This document shows positions 44,564 to 52,287 of a stretch of DNA of 64,000 nucleotides, piece by piece. Source of the DNA: Chitinophagaceae bacterium UBA4407 (GTDB taxonomy: Bacteria > Bacteroidota > Bacteroidia > Chitinophagales > Chitinophagaceae); assembly GCA_002390845.1 (NCBI GenBank), contig DGQT01000105.1, positions 62,001-126,000 of the forward strand. The letters are read 5' to 3'. Under the pieces are notes generated by a model. The model saw only the letters and a program-made list of their open reading frames with translations, did not search any database and was not told the DNA's origin. Position numbers and translations under genes: made by a program. Within the stretch, counting starts at the first letter, position 1. The number at the start of each line of letters is the position of its first letter.

Positions 44564-47500
44564 ATGCCATATACTCCCGAAAATAAAGTTAGGATTGTTA
44601 CTGCCGCCAGCCTTTTTGACGGGCATGATGCTGCCATCAATATCATGCGACGCATTATGCAAAGCAAGGGTGCGGAGATCATTCACCTGGGCCATAACCG
44701 CAGTGTTCGCGAAATTGTGGAAGCAGCTATTGAAGAGGATGTACAGGGCATTGCTATTACCAGTTACCAAGGTGGCCATGTGGAATTTTTTAAATACATG
44801 AAATACCTGTTGGATGAGAATGGCTGCAGCCATATTAAGATTTTTGGTGGTGGTGGTGGTACGATTTTACCCTCTGAAATTTTAGAGCTTCATAAGTATG
44901 GCATCACTAAAATTTACTCACCCGATGATGGCCGCACACTGGGTCTTGAAGGGATGATTGAAGAAGTTGTTCGTCTTTGTGATTATTCATTGAACGGCAG
45001 TGGTGAATATAAAAAACCAATGACGCTTGGTGAAGTAAAAGATGTGCGCAAAGTAGCCAGGTTAATTACCAATGCTGAAAATAATCATTTAGCCAATGCA
45101 CCAATCCCCAATTCCCAATTCCTGATCCCCGTCCTTGGTATTACAGGCACAGGTGGTGCAGGGAAAAGCAGTGTTACTGATGAAATTGTAAGGCGTTACT
45201 TGACAAGCTTTGAAGATAAAACCATTGCTGTAATCAGCGTTGACCCATCCAAGAAAAAAACAGGCGGCGCTTTGCTGGGTGACAGGATTCGAATGAATGC
45301 TATTTCGCACCCACGTGCTTATATGCGTTCACTCGCAACAAGGGATGATAATACTGCCTTGAGTTCGCATGTACAGGAAGCCATTGATATTTGTAAAGAT
45401 GCAGGCTACGATTTTGTTATTTTGGAGAGTGCAGGTGTGGGGCAAAGCGATGCTTCAATACTTGACCACTGCGATGTTAGCCTTTATATTATGACACCCG
45501 AATATGGTGCAGCATCGCAGTTGGAAAAGATCAACATGCTTGATTATGCGGATGTGGTTTGCATCAATAAATTTGATAAAGCCGGTGCGCTGGATGCATT
45601 GCACGATGTACGCAAACAATACAAACGCAACCACAATTTATGGACTGCTAAAGATGAAGAGCTACCTGTTGTAGGCAGCATTGCTGCGCAGTTTAATGAT
45701 CCCGGTATCAATGAATTGTTTAGTAAGATAATGCAGCGTGTTGAAACAAAAACCAATACCCGGTTTGGAGAAATTACCATAACTGCCATTCAAAAAGCAT
45801 CTGATGCTGCAGGCATAACAAAAGCGCTTATTATACCACCAAAACGTGTACGCTATCTTTCTGAGATTGCAGAGAACAACCGTGAATACGATCAGTTGGT
45901 GAGAGACCAGTCAGCAATTGCCACAAAGTTATACCAGTTAAATGGTGCACTGGAAACCTTGCAAAAAACAGGAATCAGTGAAGAAGCCATTGAAACAATC
46001 AACAAGCAGATAAAATATTACCAGGACCGGCAAACACCGGTAAGTAAAAAACTGATCCGGAACTGGCAGGATAAAATAAAAGCTTACCAGGCTGATTATT
46101 ATGAATACAAGGTTCGTGATAAAGTGATCCGTCAACCCATGTTTAGTAAGAGCCTTTCGGGTACACGTGTGCCAAAAGTAATTATGCCCAGTTTTAACGA
46201 CTGGGGTGATATTCTTCGCTGGCAGGCACAGGAAAATGCACCGGGACTTTTTCCTTTTACTTCAGGCGTGTTTCCTTTAAAGAGGGAAGGGGAAGACCCC
46301 ACAAGAATGTTTGCCGGTGAAGGTGGACCGGAACGAACCAACAAACGTTTTCATTATGTTTCACTCGGCCAGCCTGCAAAGCGCCTGAGCACTGCATTTG
46401 ACTCGGTTACACTTTATGGTGAAGACCCTGCAAAGCGCCCTGATATTTATGGTAAAGTAGGTAACAGTGGTGTAAGTATTGCCACGGTTGATGATGCTAA
46501 AAAACTTTACAGCGGCTTTGATCTTTGCGATCCAAAAACTTCGGTGAGTATGACCATCAATGGTCCTGCACCCATTATACTTGCCTTTTTTATGAATGCT
46601 GCTATAGACCAGCAGTGCGAGAAATGGATAGAGGCCAATGGTCAATGGCCGATGGTGAATGAAGCATTGGCAAAAAAATTCCAAAAGCAAATCAGGCCCT
46701 CATATTACAACCCATCTTCTCCCGAAAGATTGCCCGAAGGTAACAATGGTTTGGGCTTGCAATTACTTGGCCTTAGCGGCGATGAAGTGTTGCCAAAAGA
46801 TATTTATGAATCAGTTAAAGCCAATGCTCTATCTCAGGTAAGGGGAACCGTGCAGGCAGACATTTTAAAAGAAGACCAGGCACAAAACACTTGCATCTTC
46901 AGTACAGAGTTTGCATTGAAATTAATGGGCGATGTGCAGCAATATTTTATCGATAAAAAAGTACGCAATTTTTACAGTGTTTCTATCAGTGGTTATCATA
47001 TTGCCGAAGCCGGTGCCAATCCTATTACGCAACTGGCATTCACATTAAGTAATGGTTTTACTTACGTGGAATATTACCTGAGCCGTGGCATGAACATAGA
47101 TGATTTTGCACCCAACCTCAGCTTCTTTTTCAGCAATGGCATGGATCCTGAATACAGTGTTATTGGCCGTGTTGCAAGGCGTATTTGGGCAAAGGCCATG
47201 AAGTATAAATACAAAGCAAACAAACGCAGCCAGCAGTTAAAATATCACATACAAACAAGCGGCAGAAGTTTGCATGCGCAGGAAATTGATTTCAATGATA
47301 TACGAACCACATTGCAGGCGCTGTATGCTATTTATGATAACTGTAATTCACTTCACACAAACGCTTATGATGAAGCTATTACTACACCCACTGAAGAAAG
47401 TGTAAGGCGTGCAATGGCCATTCAACTCATCATTAACCGCGAACTTGGAAGCGCTACTACAGAGAATTTTATACAGGGCAGTTTTATTATTGAAGAACTC

Positions 47501-47941
47501 ACCAATATTGTTGAAGAGGCCGTGCTGACTGAGTTTGACCGCATTACAGACCGTGGCGGTGTGCTTGGTGCAATGGAACGAATGTACCAGCGTAACAAAA
47601 TTCAGGAAGAAAGTTTGTACTACGAAACATTGAAACATACCGGTGAATTACCCATCGTTGGTGTAAATACTTTTCTGAATAAAAAAGGCAGCCCCACTAT
47701 TATTCCCACAGAAGTTATACGCAGTACAACCGAAGAAAAAGAACAGCAGATCGCCAATTTGGAAGCCTTTCATAAAAGGAATATTGACAAATCGAAAGCA
47801 GCTTTAAAGAGTTTACAAAATGCGGCGATCAAAAATGAAAACATCTTCATAGAATTGATGGAAACGGTAAAATATTGCAGCCTCGGCCAGATCACCAATG
47901 CGCTTTATGAAGTAGGTGGACAGTACCGCAGAAATATGTAA
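44564..47941 (+). CDS. icmF: Fused isobutyryl-CoA mutase (MeaI GTPase chaperone plus mutase)
   Basis: The 1125-residue protein starts at ATG 44564 (MPYTPENKVRIVTAASLFDGHDAAINIMRR); a TTG eight codons upstream is unlikely. The order is: B12-binding domain with DGHDAAI (residues about 19-25), a G-protein chaperone domain with P-loop GITGTGGAGKSS (about 195), then the mutase substrate-binding barrel (RLSTAFDSVTLYGEDPAKRPDIYGKVGNSGV, VSISGYHIAEAGANPITQLAFTLSNG). This matches IcmF, which interconverts isobutyryl-CoA and butyryl-CoA. The linker before the P-loop (ANAPIPNSQFLIPVLG) is encoded by heptanucleotide repeats at 45102-45129. The BtuF-like gene at 13043 could help supply cobalamin. Confidence 0.95.
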   Translation: MPYTPENKVRIVTAASLFDGHDAAINIMRRIMQSKGAEIIHLGHNRSVREIVEAAIEEDVQGIAITSYQGGHVEFFKYMKYLLDENGCSHIKIFGGGGGTILPSEILELHKYGITKIYSPDDGRTLGLEGMIEEVVRLCDYSLNGSGEYKKPMTLGEVKDVRKVARLITNAENNHLANAPIPNSQFLIPVLGITGTGGAGKSSVTDEIVRRYLTSFEDKTIAVISVDPSKKKTGGALLGDRIRMNAISHPRAYMRSLATRDDNTALSSHVQEAIDICKDAGYDFVILESAGVGQSDASILDHCDVSLYIMTPEYGAASQLEKINMLDYADVVCINKFDKAGALDALHDVRKQYKRNHNLWTAKDEELPVVGSIAAQFNDPGINELFSKIMQRVETKTNTRFGEITITAIQKASDAAGITKALIIPPKRVRYLSEIAENNREYDQLVRDQSAIATKLYQLNGALETLQKTGISEEAIETINKQIKYYQDRQTPVSKKLIRNWQDKIKAYQADYYEYKVRDKVIRQPMFSKSLSGTRVPKVIMPSFNDWGDILRWQAQENAPGLFPFTSGVFPLKREGEDPTRMFAGEGGPERTNKRFHYVSLGQPAKRLSTAFDSVTLYGEDPAKRPDIYGKVGNSGVSIATVDDAKKLYSGFDLCDPKTSVSMTINGPAPIILAFFMNAAIDQQCEKWIEANGQWPMVNEALAKKFQKQIRPSYYNPSSPERLPEGNNGLGLQLLGLSGDEVLPKDIYESVKANALSQVRGTVQADILKEDQAQNTCIFSTEFALKLMGDVQQYFIDKKVRNFYSVSISGYHIAEAGANPITQLAFTLSNGFTYVEYYLSRGMNIDDFAPNLSFFFSNGMDPEYSVIGRVARRIWAKAMKYKYKANKRSQQLKYHIQTSGRSLHAQEIDFNDIRTTLQALYAIYDNCNSLHTNAYDEAITTPTEESVRRAMAIQLIINRELGSATTENFIQGSFIIEELTNIVEEAVLTEFDRITDRGGVLGAMERMYQRNKIQEESLYYETLKHTGELPIVGVNTFLNKKGSPTIIPTEVIRSTTEEKEQQIANLEAFHKRNIDKSKAALKSLQNAAIKNENIFIELMETVKYCSLGQITNALYEVGGQYRRNM
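45102..45129 (+). repeat. Heptamer repeat inside icmF
   Basis: CAATCCC, CAATTCC, CAATTCC and TGATCCC are four in-register heptamers within the coding frame. They encode the linker before the GTPase domain and resemble the array at 13171 read on the other strand. Confidence 0.78.
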
Positions 47942-48046
47942 TTGCTGTTATTGTATGTTTATTTTTTTGAGCCAGGCGGAAGTATTTCTATTAAGCTTTT
48001 CTTGCGTCGCACACTTGTACAGTTGGATATTTTCTCGGGGTTTTAC

Positions 48047-48223
48047 CTAAGCGTAGAACGAAGCGAATCTTGTTGGCGGGGATGCCAACAAGAGCGAAAC
48101 ATTATTACCTGAAAATTCTTTTGTCTTGTCAATAATACCTGTTACTTGAAAATATTTTGTCTGCCCGCTGCAACTTGTCAGGGTTAAAAGAATTGAAATA
48201 AAAATATAGGTAAGTTTTTTCAT
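48047..48223 (-). pseudogene. Truncated lipoprotein fragment at the I3 end
   Basis: From ATG 48223 the frame reads MKKLTYIFISILLTLTSCSG, a signal with lipobox LTSC, then QTKYFQVTGIIDKTKEFSGN. The following residues are encoded by the family A inner segment (the same DNA occurs near 51720), so the original C-terminus has been replaced. It looks like a lipoprotein gene cut short where it meets the island arm. A 58-residue secreted peptide could still be made. Confidence 0.6.
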
Positions 48224-48250
48224 TTGAAACGGTCTGCTAATATTGCCACC

Positions 48251-48440
48251 AACGGGCAGGTAATGCTGCAGGTGGGATATTTTATAACGTCCAGCCTGGA
48301 ACTGCTGCCCAATTGAAATTATAAAGTTGAAGTTAACGACAAACAGCCAAATTGAAACTCGTCTGCCTGAACTAAAGTACAGCAATGCAAACAGCCGAAG
48401 TTTCAACGTCCAGCCCCACTTGCAGCAATACCAATGTTAG
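48251..48440 (-). other. attC-like inverted repeat 1 in island I3
   Basis: On the cargo strand it begins CAGCTAACATTGGTATTGC and ends in GCATTACC, then CCCGTTGGTG. TGCTGCAAGTGGGG pairs with CCCACCTGCAGCA. A central block (about 48369-48410) containing CAATGCAAACAGCCGAAG is also present at 49533-49574. It is longer than a typical attC. Confidence 0.55.
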
Positions 48441-48457
48441 CTGTTAGACGTTCTCTG

Positions 48458-49372
48458 TCAATTTGTTTTACCTTTTAGCATTTGTAATAGTTGCTTCGCA
48501 TAGTCATTGTCTTTATTTAACTGCAACGCTTTTTTACAACTCTCCAAAGACTTGTCAAATTGTTTAAGTCCATATTGTGAAGCTGCAATACCGTAAGTTA
48601 TTCTGTCATCATTAGGTTTCAATTTGTCTGCCTGTTGATAGTATTGAATTGACTTTTGAAATTGCAGATTGTCATAACAAGTCGCTCCAAGATTAAAGAA
48701 AGCACTTAAATAATTAGGATTAAGCTTTGTAGCTTGCTCCAACTGCTTAATACCTTCGTCAATTTTATTCTGTCCGATTAAAGTATTCCCAAGTTTGTAA
48801 GAAGCTGTATCGGTTTTAATGTTTTGCTTTATACATTCTCTAAAAACAATTTCGGCTTTGTCATTAATTTCCAAGTCATAAAGTTTTATTCCTAAATCAA
48901 AAAGGTCATTACCCTTTTTGCTGGTCATAAACTTTGAGAAATTGTCATTTGAAACTAATGGTTTCGTTGGGTCAGCGTTTCCAACGTCAAAACCATCAAA
49001 AGATGAAACACCATAATCTGTTGCTAACTGTCTCAATTTCTGCTCTCGGTCATAAAGTGATTGTCTTGTATGCTTTTCTATTTTTTCAACGTGCAGCATA
49101 AACTCTCCATTATCCTTTTTGTCAAGTACAACAAACTTGTAAGATTGCTTGGTTAATTCATTTTTTAGCTTTTCCAGTTTTGATTTGTCTTTGTCAAAAA
49201 AGAAATAACCATAAAGAAGATTTTGTTTTGTGTCCACACCTTGAACCTCAACTTTGTCAAAGATAGAATTGATTAGCTCCATATCATTTGTATTCTCTGT
49301 CACCTTTGGTTGAGATTTACAACTTGTGTAAAGTGTCAGAACTGAAAAAAGTATTAGTATCGTAGATTTCAT
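48458..49372 (-). CDS. Lipoprotein with RraB-like domain and TPR repeats
   Basis: The 304-residue cargo protein has a lipoprotein signal (LYTSC, Cys about residue 18). A domain resembling RraB follows: FFFDKDKSKLEKLKNELTKQSYKFVVL, LHVEKIEKHTRQSLYDREQKLRQLATDYGVSSFDGFDVGN. Three to four TPRs end it (SYKLGNTLIGQNKIDEGIKQLEQATKLNPNYLSAFFNLGATCYD). Family RraB proteins are cytoplasmic RNase E regulators, so a lipid-anchored version would have another role; perhaps only the fold is shared. It is the middle gene of island I3, with attC-like repeats on both sides. Confidence 0.78.
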   Translation of the reverse strand: MKSTILILFSVLTLYTSCKSQPKVTENTNDMELINSIFDKVEVQGVDTKQNLLYGYFFFDKDKSKLEKLKNELTKQSYKFVVLDKKDNGEFMLHVEKIEKHTRQSLYDREQKLRQLATDYGVSSFDGFDVGNADPTKPLVSNDNFSKFMTSKKGNDLFDLGIKLYDLEINDKAEIVFRECIKQNIKTDTASYKLGNTLIGQNKIDEGIKQLEQATKLNPNYLSAFFNLGATCYDNLQFQKSIQYYQQADKLKPNDDRITYGIAASQYGLKQFDKSLESCKKALQLNKDNDYAKQLLQMLKGKTN

Positions 49373-49408
49373 ATGTTTTATTATAAACGCTGTGTCCCAA
49401 TACGGTTA

Positions 49409-49607
49409 CAGCTAACGAACAGGGCTTTGTGCAGGCAGGGCATTGTTGTTTGTCCAGCCCGGAACTGAAGCCCAATAAAGAAATAAAAGTACAAGATAAC
49501 AACTAAAAGCCCAACAAAATTCCGTCAAGCCCGAACTAAAGTACAGCGATGCAAACAGCCGAAGTTTAAACGTCAAGCCTTGCTTGCACAAAACCCCATG
49601 TTAGCTG
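49409..49607 (-). other. attC-like inverted repeat 2 in island I3
   Basis: On the cargo strand it begins CAGCTAACATGGGGTTTTGT and ends GTTAGCTG. GCAAGCAAGGC pairs with GCCCTGCCTGC, and terminal CAGCTAAC with GTTAGCTG. The TAA stop codon of the upstream cargo gene lies inside the first CAGCTAAC, as is common in integron cassettes. Confidence 0.6.
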
Positions 49608-50248
49608 CCGTTTTGGTCACGCAAATTTTTCTGTTCAATAAAATACTTTGTCCACATGATGAAAAAATAAAAACCCCCACTAATACCAATTGCAAGTCTT
49701 AAAGTTCTTGTCTCAATAAAAAATGCAAGCAAGTAAATTGAAGTCGCAACTATTAAAAAATACAACATTGCTTTAGTTGCAAAAATTGAGCCTTCGTGAA
49801 TTAATTCTAAATTGCTTTTCTCTCGGTATTTGTCAAGTTGAGTTATTGCGTCCTCACAAAAGCTCTTAAAGTCATCTATCTTGCAAAAATTATTGTTTGC
49901 AGAAATTTGGAAGTTGTCAATATTGTTTTTTAAATAAAGCACCGGTCCATTTTTCCCATAGTACGATTTATAAGAAGTCAGTTCATTAAAGTTTATCGTC
50001 TTTGTTTCATTTTCAAACTCAAAGATTACGGAAGTGTCACCCAATTTTGCTATACAATTATGAATGGCTTTCTTTTTGAAAAATTGGAAAAACGAAAATG
50101 CTAATCCGAAACCCAAAGCAATTGTCAAAACTAAATTTAGCTTGTTAAATATGCCTATAAATTCAGTCGCAATAAATGTCGCAATTGCCAATAAAACCAC
50201 AATGAGTGTCTGCCACATTTTGGTATATTGAAATTGATATTCTTTCAT
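49601..50248 (-). CDS. Multi-pass membrane cargo protein (unknown)
   Basis: Read from ATG 50248 (MKEYQFQYTKMWQ; an ATG four codons upstream is possible), the protein is about 215 residues. It has two membrane helices near the N-terminus (LIVVLLAIATFIATEFIGIF, LVLTIALGFGLAFSFFQFF). A soluble PH-like beta domain follows (SVIFEFENETKTINFNELTSYKSYYGKNGPVLYLKN). Two more helices end it. No family name is certain. It is the first cargo gene of island I3. GTTAGCTG at 50284-50291, just upstream, would mark the cassette boundary, and its stop sits in the next attC-like site. Confidence 0.72.
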   Translation of the reverse strand: MKEYQFQYTKMWQTLIVVLLAIATFIATEFIGIFNKLNLVLTIALGFGLAFSFFQFFKKKAIHNCIAKLGDTSVIFEFENETKTINFNELTSYKSYYGKNGPVLYLKNNIDNFQISANNNFCKIDDFKSFCEDAITQLDKYREKSNLELIHEGSIFATKAMLYFLIVATSIYLLAFFIETRTLRLAIGISGGFYFFIMWTKYFIEQKNLRDQNGS

Positions 50249-50283
50249 TTTAATTGTCAAGGTAAAGGCTGGTCAGAAAATGG

Positions 50284-50318
50284 CAGCTAACTCGCTAATA
50301 TACGAAAGTTGTATTTTC
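50284..50318 (-). promoter_or_regulatory. I3 leader/boundary
   Basis: On the minus strand AACTTTCGTATATTAGCGAG runs into GTTAGCTG. AACTTTCG and the TA-rich stretch match the I1 and I2 leaders, but the -7 box is degenerate here. Further CGAAAGTTT copies lie at about 50372 and 50427. Confidence 0.5.
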
Positions 50319-50580
50319 TGTTCTTATTAAATCTTGTTTATGAATAATTTATCCATACAGCAATATTTTATACGAAAGTTTCAAACTTGCGCTTTTTGCA
50401 TTATCGCTAACCGACAATTGAAAATGCGAAAGTTTTATGCTGCCAATTGCTTTACCAAACTACCATGGGCTTCAATCTTCGCATCGGTAAAAGCTCGTTC
50501 TTAATCCAACCGTACCAGTGTGCGACGCAACAGGCGATGCTACATGTACAACTGCCGGGTACATAAATTCCTGAAAAATA

Positions 50581-50768
50581 AGGCTGCCGCAGCCCTGCGT
50601 TGTCGGGCAACACAGATGCCTTAGGCTGTTACAGACTTGCATTGTTGGGCAACTAAAATGTATCGGGCTGCCACAGCCCGATGTTATCGGGCAGTATGAA
50701 TGTGTTGGGCTGTTGCAGACCTGCCTTGGCAGGCAGTTCGAATGCCCCGGTCTGTGGCAGTTCTATTG
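50581..50768 (+). repeat. 42-bp tandem repeat, about 4.5 units
   Basis: Units start at 50581, 50623, 50665 and 50707, with a partial unit at 50749, in exact 42-base register. Each opens with (A/G)GGCTG and carries inverted pieces such as GGGCTGCCACAGCCC or CCTGCCTTGGCAGG. One frame is open and would repeat a 14-residue pattern (GLLQTCLGRQFECP, GLPQPDVIGQYECV), but no start codon precedes it. It lies 105 bases upstream of the 50874 gene. Confidence 0.88.
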
Positions 50769-50873
50769 TTTCATTTAATTATAATTTAAAGTTGATGCCC
50801 TCTTGCAAATGTGGTTTATAATTTTTATTTTGTATACGATAATTCAATTGAAAACATTTAAAAAATTAAACAC

Positions 50874-51587
50874 ATGCAACAAAAACAACTGCATGCTGAT
50901 GCCGTAGACGGCGCTGCTGCCTCAGCAAAAACTACCACCAAAAAAACTAAAGGTTACACCCCTACAAAAGATTCGGATTTTGATACGGTAAGCAAAGCCG
51001 TAAGCGCATCGTGGACGGCAAAACCCATCATTACATTAATATGGAAAACGCCGGCGCAATTTGCTGCAATGGTTGCGGCTTATTCTACAGCATTTGGTAA
51101 CAGGCTTAGCGATGGTGGCAACAGGCCTTCGCAAACACAAACACTTGAGCAAATGGACAATCAGATGGATGATGCAGTTACCGATGTTAAAACTTATATA
51201 GAAAAAAAGTTTAAGAAAAAAAATGCAGCGGCGCAGTTTGCACGGTATGGCATTGTGCATTCAAGCAGGGGCTATACATTACCTAAAGACAGGGATCAGC
51301 GCAAACAAAACCTGCAGCTTATGATTGATGCAATTGCTGCCGATGGTTTTGGTACAGAAGAATTTGGCACAACTTTCTGGACAACCATGCAAACAGATTA
51401 CAGCAATGCATTAAAAGCTGCGAATGCTACTGATGGCAGTGTAAGCACCAACGTTGCTGCAAAGAATGAACAGAAAGAAGCCATTACAAAAGTGATGGAT
51501 GCACTGCGGTTGGTATTGAAAGCAAATTATCCGGATACTTATGCCGCTGTTTACAGAGATTGGGGATGGCAGAAAGAAGATTATTAA
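50874..51587 (+). CDS. Unknown soluble protein (237 aa)
   Basis: The N-terminus is low-complexity and basic (DAVDGAAASAKTTTKKTKGYTPTKDSDF). A helical body follows (SASWTAKPIITLIWKTPAQFAAMVAAYSTAFGNRL, DVKTYIEKKFKKKNAAAQFARYGIVHSSRGYTLPKDRDQRKQNL). It ends in a globular part closing with YPDTYAAVYRDWGWQKEDY. No signal peptide or family is recognised. The repeated Trp-Lys and Ala/Thr content hints at nucleic-acid or surface binding, but this is weak. It is monocistronic with its own terminator, preceded by the 42-bp array. Confidence 0.72.
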   Translation: MQQKQLHADAVDGAAASAKTTTKKTKGYTPTKDSDFDTVSKAVSASWTAKPIITLIWKTPAQFAAMVAAYSTAFGNRLSDGGNRPSQTQTLEQMDNQMDDAVTDVKTYIEKKFKKKNAAAQFARYGIVHSSRGYTLPKDRDQRKQNLQLMIDAIAADGFGTEEFGTTFWTTMQTDYSNALKAANATDGSVSTNVAAKNEQKEAITKVMDALRLVLKANYPDTYAAVYRDWGWQKEDY

Positions 51588-51591
51588 AATG

Positions 51592-51620
51592 TAAGGCCCT
51601 GCGGATGCGGGGCTTTTTTA
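51592..51620 (+). terminator. Terminator of the 50874 gene
   Basis: AAGGCCCTGC, a four-base loop, GCGGGGCTT and six T. Confidence 0.85.
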
Positions 51621-51805
51621 TTTATGTGCCCGGCAAAGGTATTTCATGGCATCTGCAGTTGCGTCGCACACTTGTACGGTTGGATATTTTATTGGGCTTT
51701 TATCTAAGCGTAGAACGAAGCGAGTCTTATTGGCGGGGATGCCGAAAAGAGGGAAAAAATTGGTTGCTTTGAATGTTATAGTAATTGTATCTGTCACTCC
51801 CCATA

Positions 51806-52111
51806 TTAATCTCCAAGTAATTCTAAGTCAATTTTATTGCGTGAGAAATATTTCAAAAGTCCTTTGAATTCTAAAATGGTTGAAGTCTTTGCTTTGTCTT
51901 TGTTGAGGTCAGTTTTTTCAATGTATTTATCGATGATTGTAATTAAGGTTTGCTGATTTTCCGTTGGTAGTTTTAAATCTCCGTATGGGTCAATAACAAG
52001 TCCTGTCCAATGTGTAAACATTTCAAAAATTTCACCTAAAGCATCTAATGTTTTGTCGTCAAGTCCAAACAAATACTTTTTATTGTCAAGTCTATGAAAG
52101 TCTAATGCCAT
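51806..52111 (-). CDS. Small acidic cargo protein of island I4 (unknown)
   Basis: The 101-residue soluble protein begins MALDFHRLDNKKYLFGLDDKTLDALGEIFEMFTHWTGL. It is helical, ending KTSTILEFKGLLKYFSRNKIDLELLGD. The composition is AT-rich at the DNA level. No family is certain; small stand-alone proteins of this look often act as immunity or antitoxin partners, but nothing here proves that. A -7-like TATATTTG (minus strand, 52141-52148) lies 30 bases upstream. Confidence 0.68.
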   Translation of the reverse strand: MALDFHRLDNKKYLFGLDDKTLDALGEIFEMFTHWTGLVIDPYGDLKLPTENQQTLITIIDKYIEKTDLNKDKAKTSTILEFKGLLKYFSRNKIDLELLGD

Positions 52112-52140
52112 ACGGTCGTTTTAAAATTACTGCATACTCC

Positions 52141-52165
52141 CAAATATACGCAACTCAACATTGAA
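52141..52165 (-). promoter_or_regulatory. I4 leader
   Basis: On the minus strand GAGTTGCGTATATTTGGGAG resembles the other leaders, with a -7 box TATATTTG. No TTTG is found at the right -33 distance. Confidence 0.45.
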
Positions 52166-52287
52166 TCTTGCAGCAATACAAGTTATGCAGTTGCATTGTC
52201 GCAATGCCGGGTATTGAATCAAACCCTCAAAGTGTGCGACGCAACAAAAGCTGATTTTTGTTCCTATTGCCCGGTACAAAAATGTAT

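Larger units (their letters stand above)
47962..50565. mobile_element. Island I3: family A arms enclosing a three-gene cassette array
   Basis: The left arm (47962-48110) has a T-tract, GAGCCAGGC, TTGCGTCGCACACTTGTAC and GGGGTTTTACCTAAGCG. The right arm (50455-50565) has CTTCAATCTTCGCATCGG, TAAAAGCTCG, CCAGTGTGCGACGCAAC and GCCGGGTAC. Three minus-strand lipoprotein or membrane genes lie between, separated by two long attC-like inverted repeats. It is the clearest cassette-like array in the window. Confidence 0.65.
51622..52280. mobile_element. Island I4: family A arms enclosing one small gene
   Basis: The left arm (51622-51760) has GCCCGGC, TTTCATGGCATCTG, TTGCGTCGCACACTTGTACG and GGGCTTTTATCTAAGCG. 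It shares its GAACGAAGCGA...GGCGGGGATGCC inner piece with I3. The right arm (52215-52280) has AAAGTGTGCGACGCAACA and GCCCGGTACAAAAA. Confidence 0.58.

Noticed and set aside
47962..50565. Canonical integron
   Set aside because: No integrase gene is in the window, the sites are longer than usual and their cores deviate from the GTTRRRY consensus; kept only as attC-like.
50581..50768. CRISPR array
   Set aside because: Units are contiguous with no unique spacers and no cas genes are nearby.
50575..50780. Open frame of the 42-bp repeat as a protein gene
   Set aside because: It has no start codon, and any 42-base repeat keeps a frame open if one unit is open; reported as a repeat instead.
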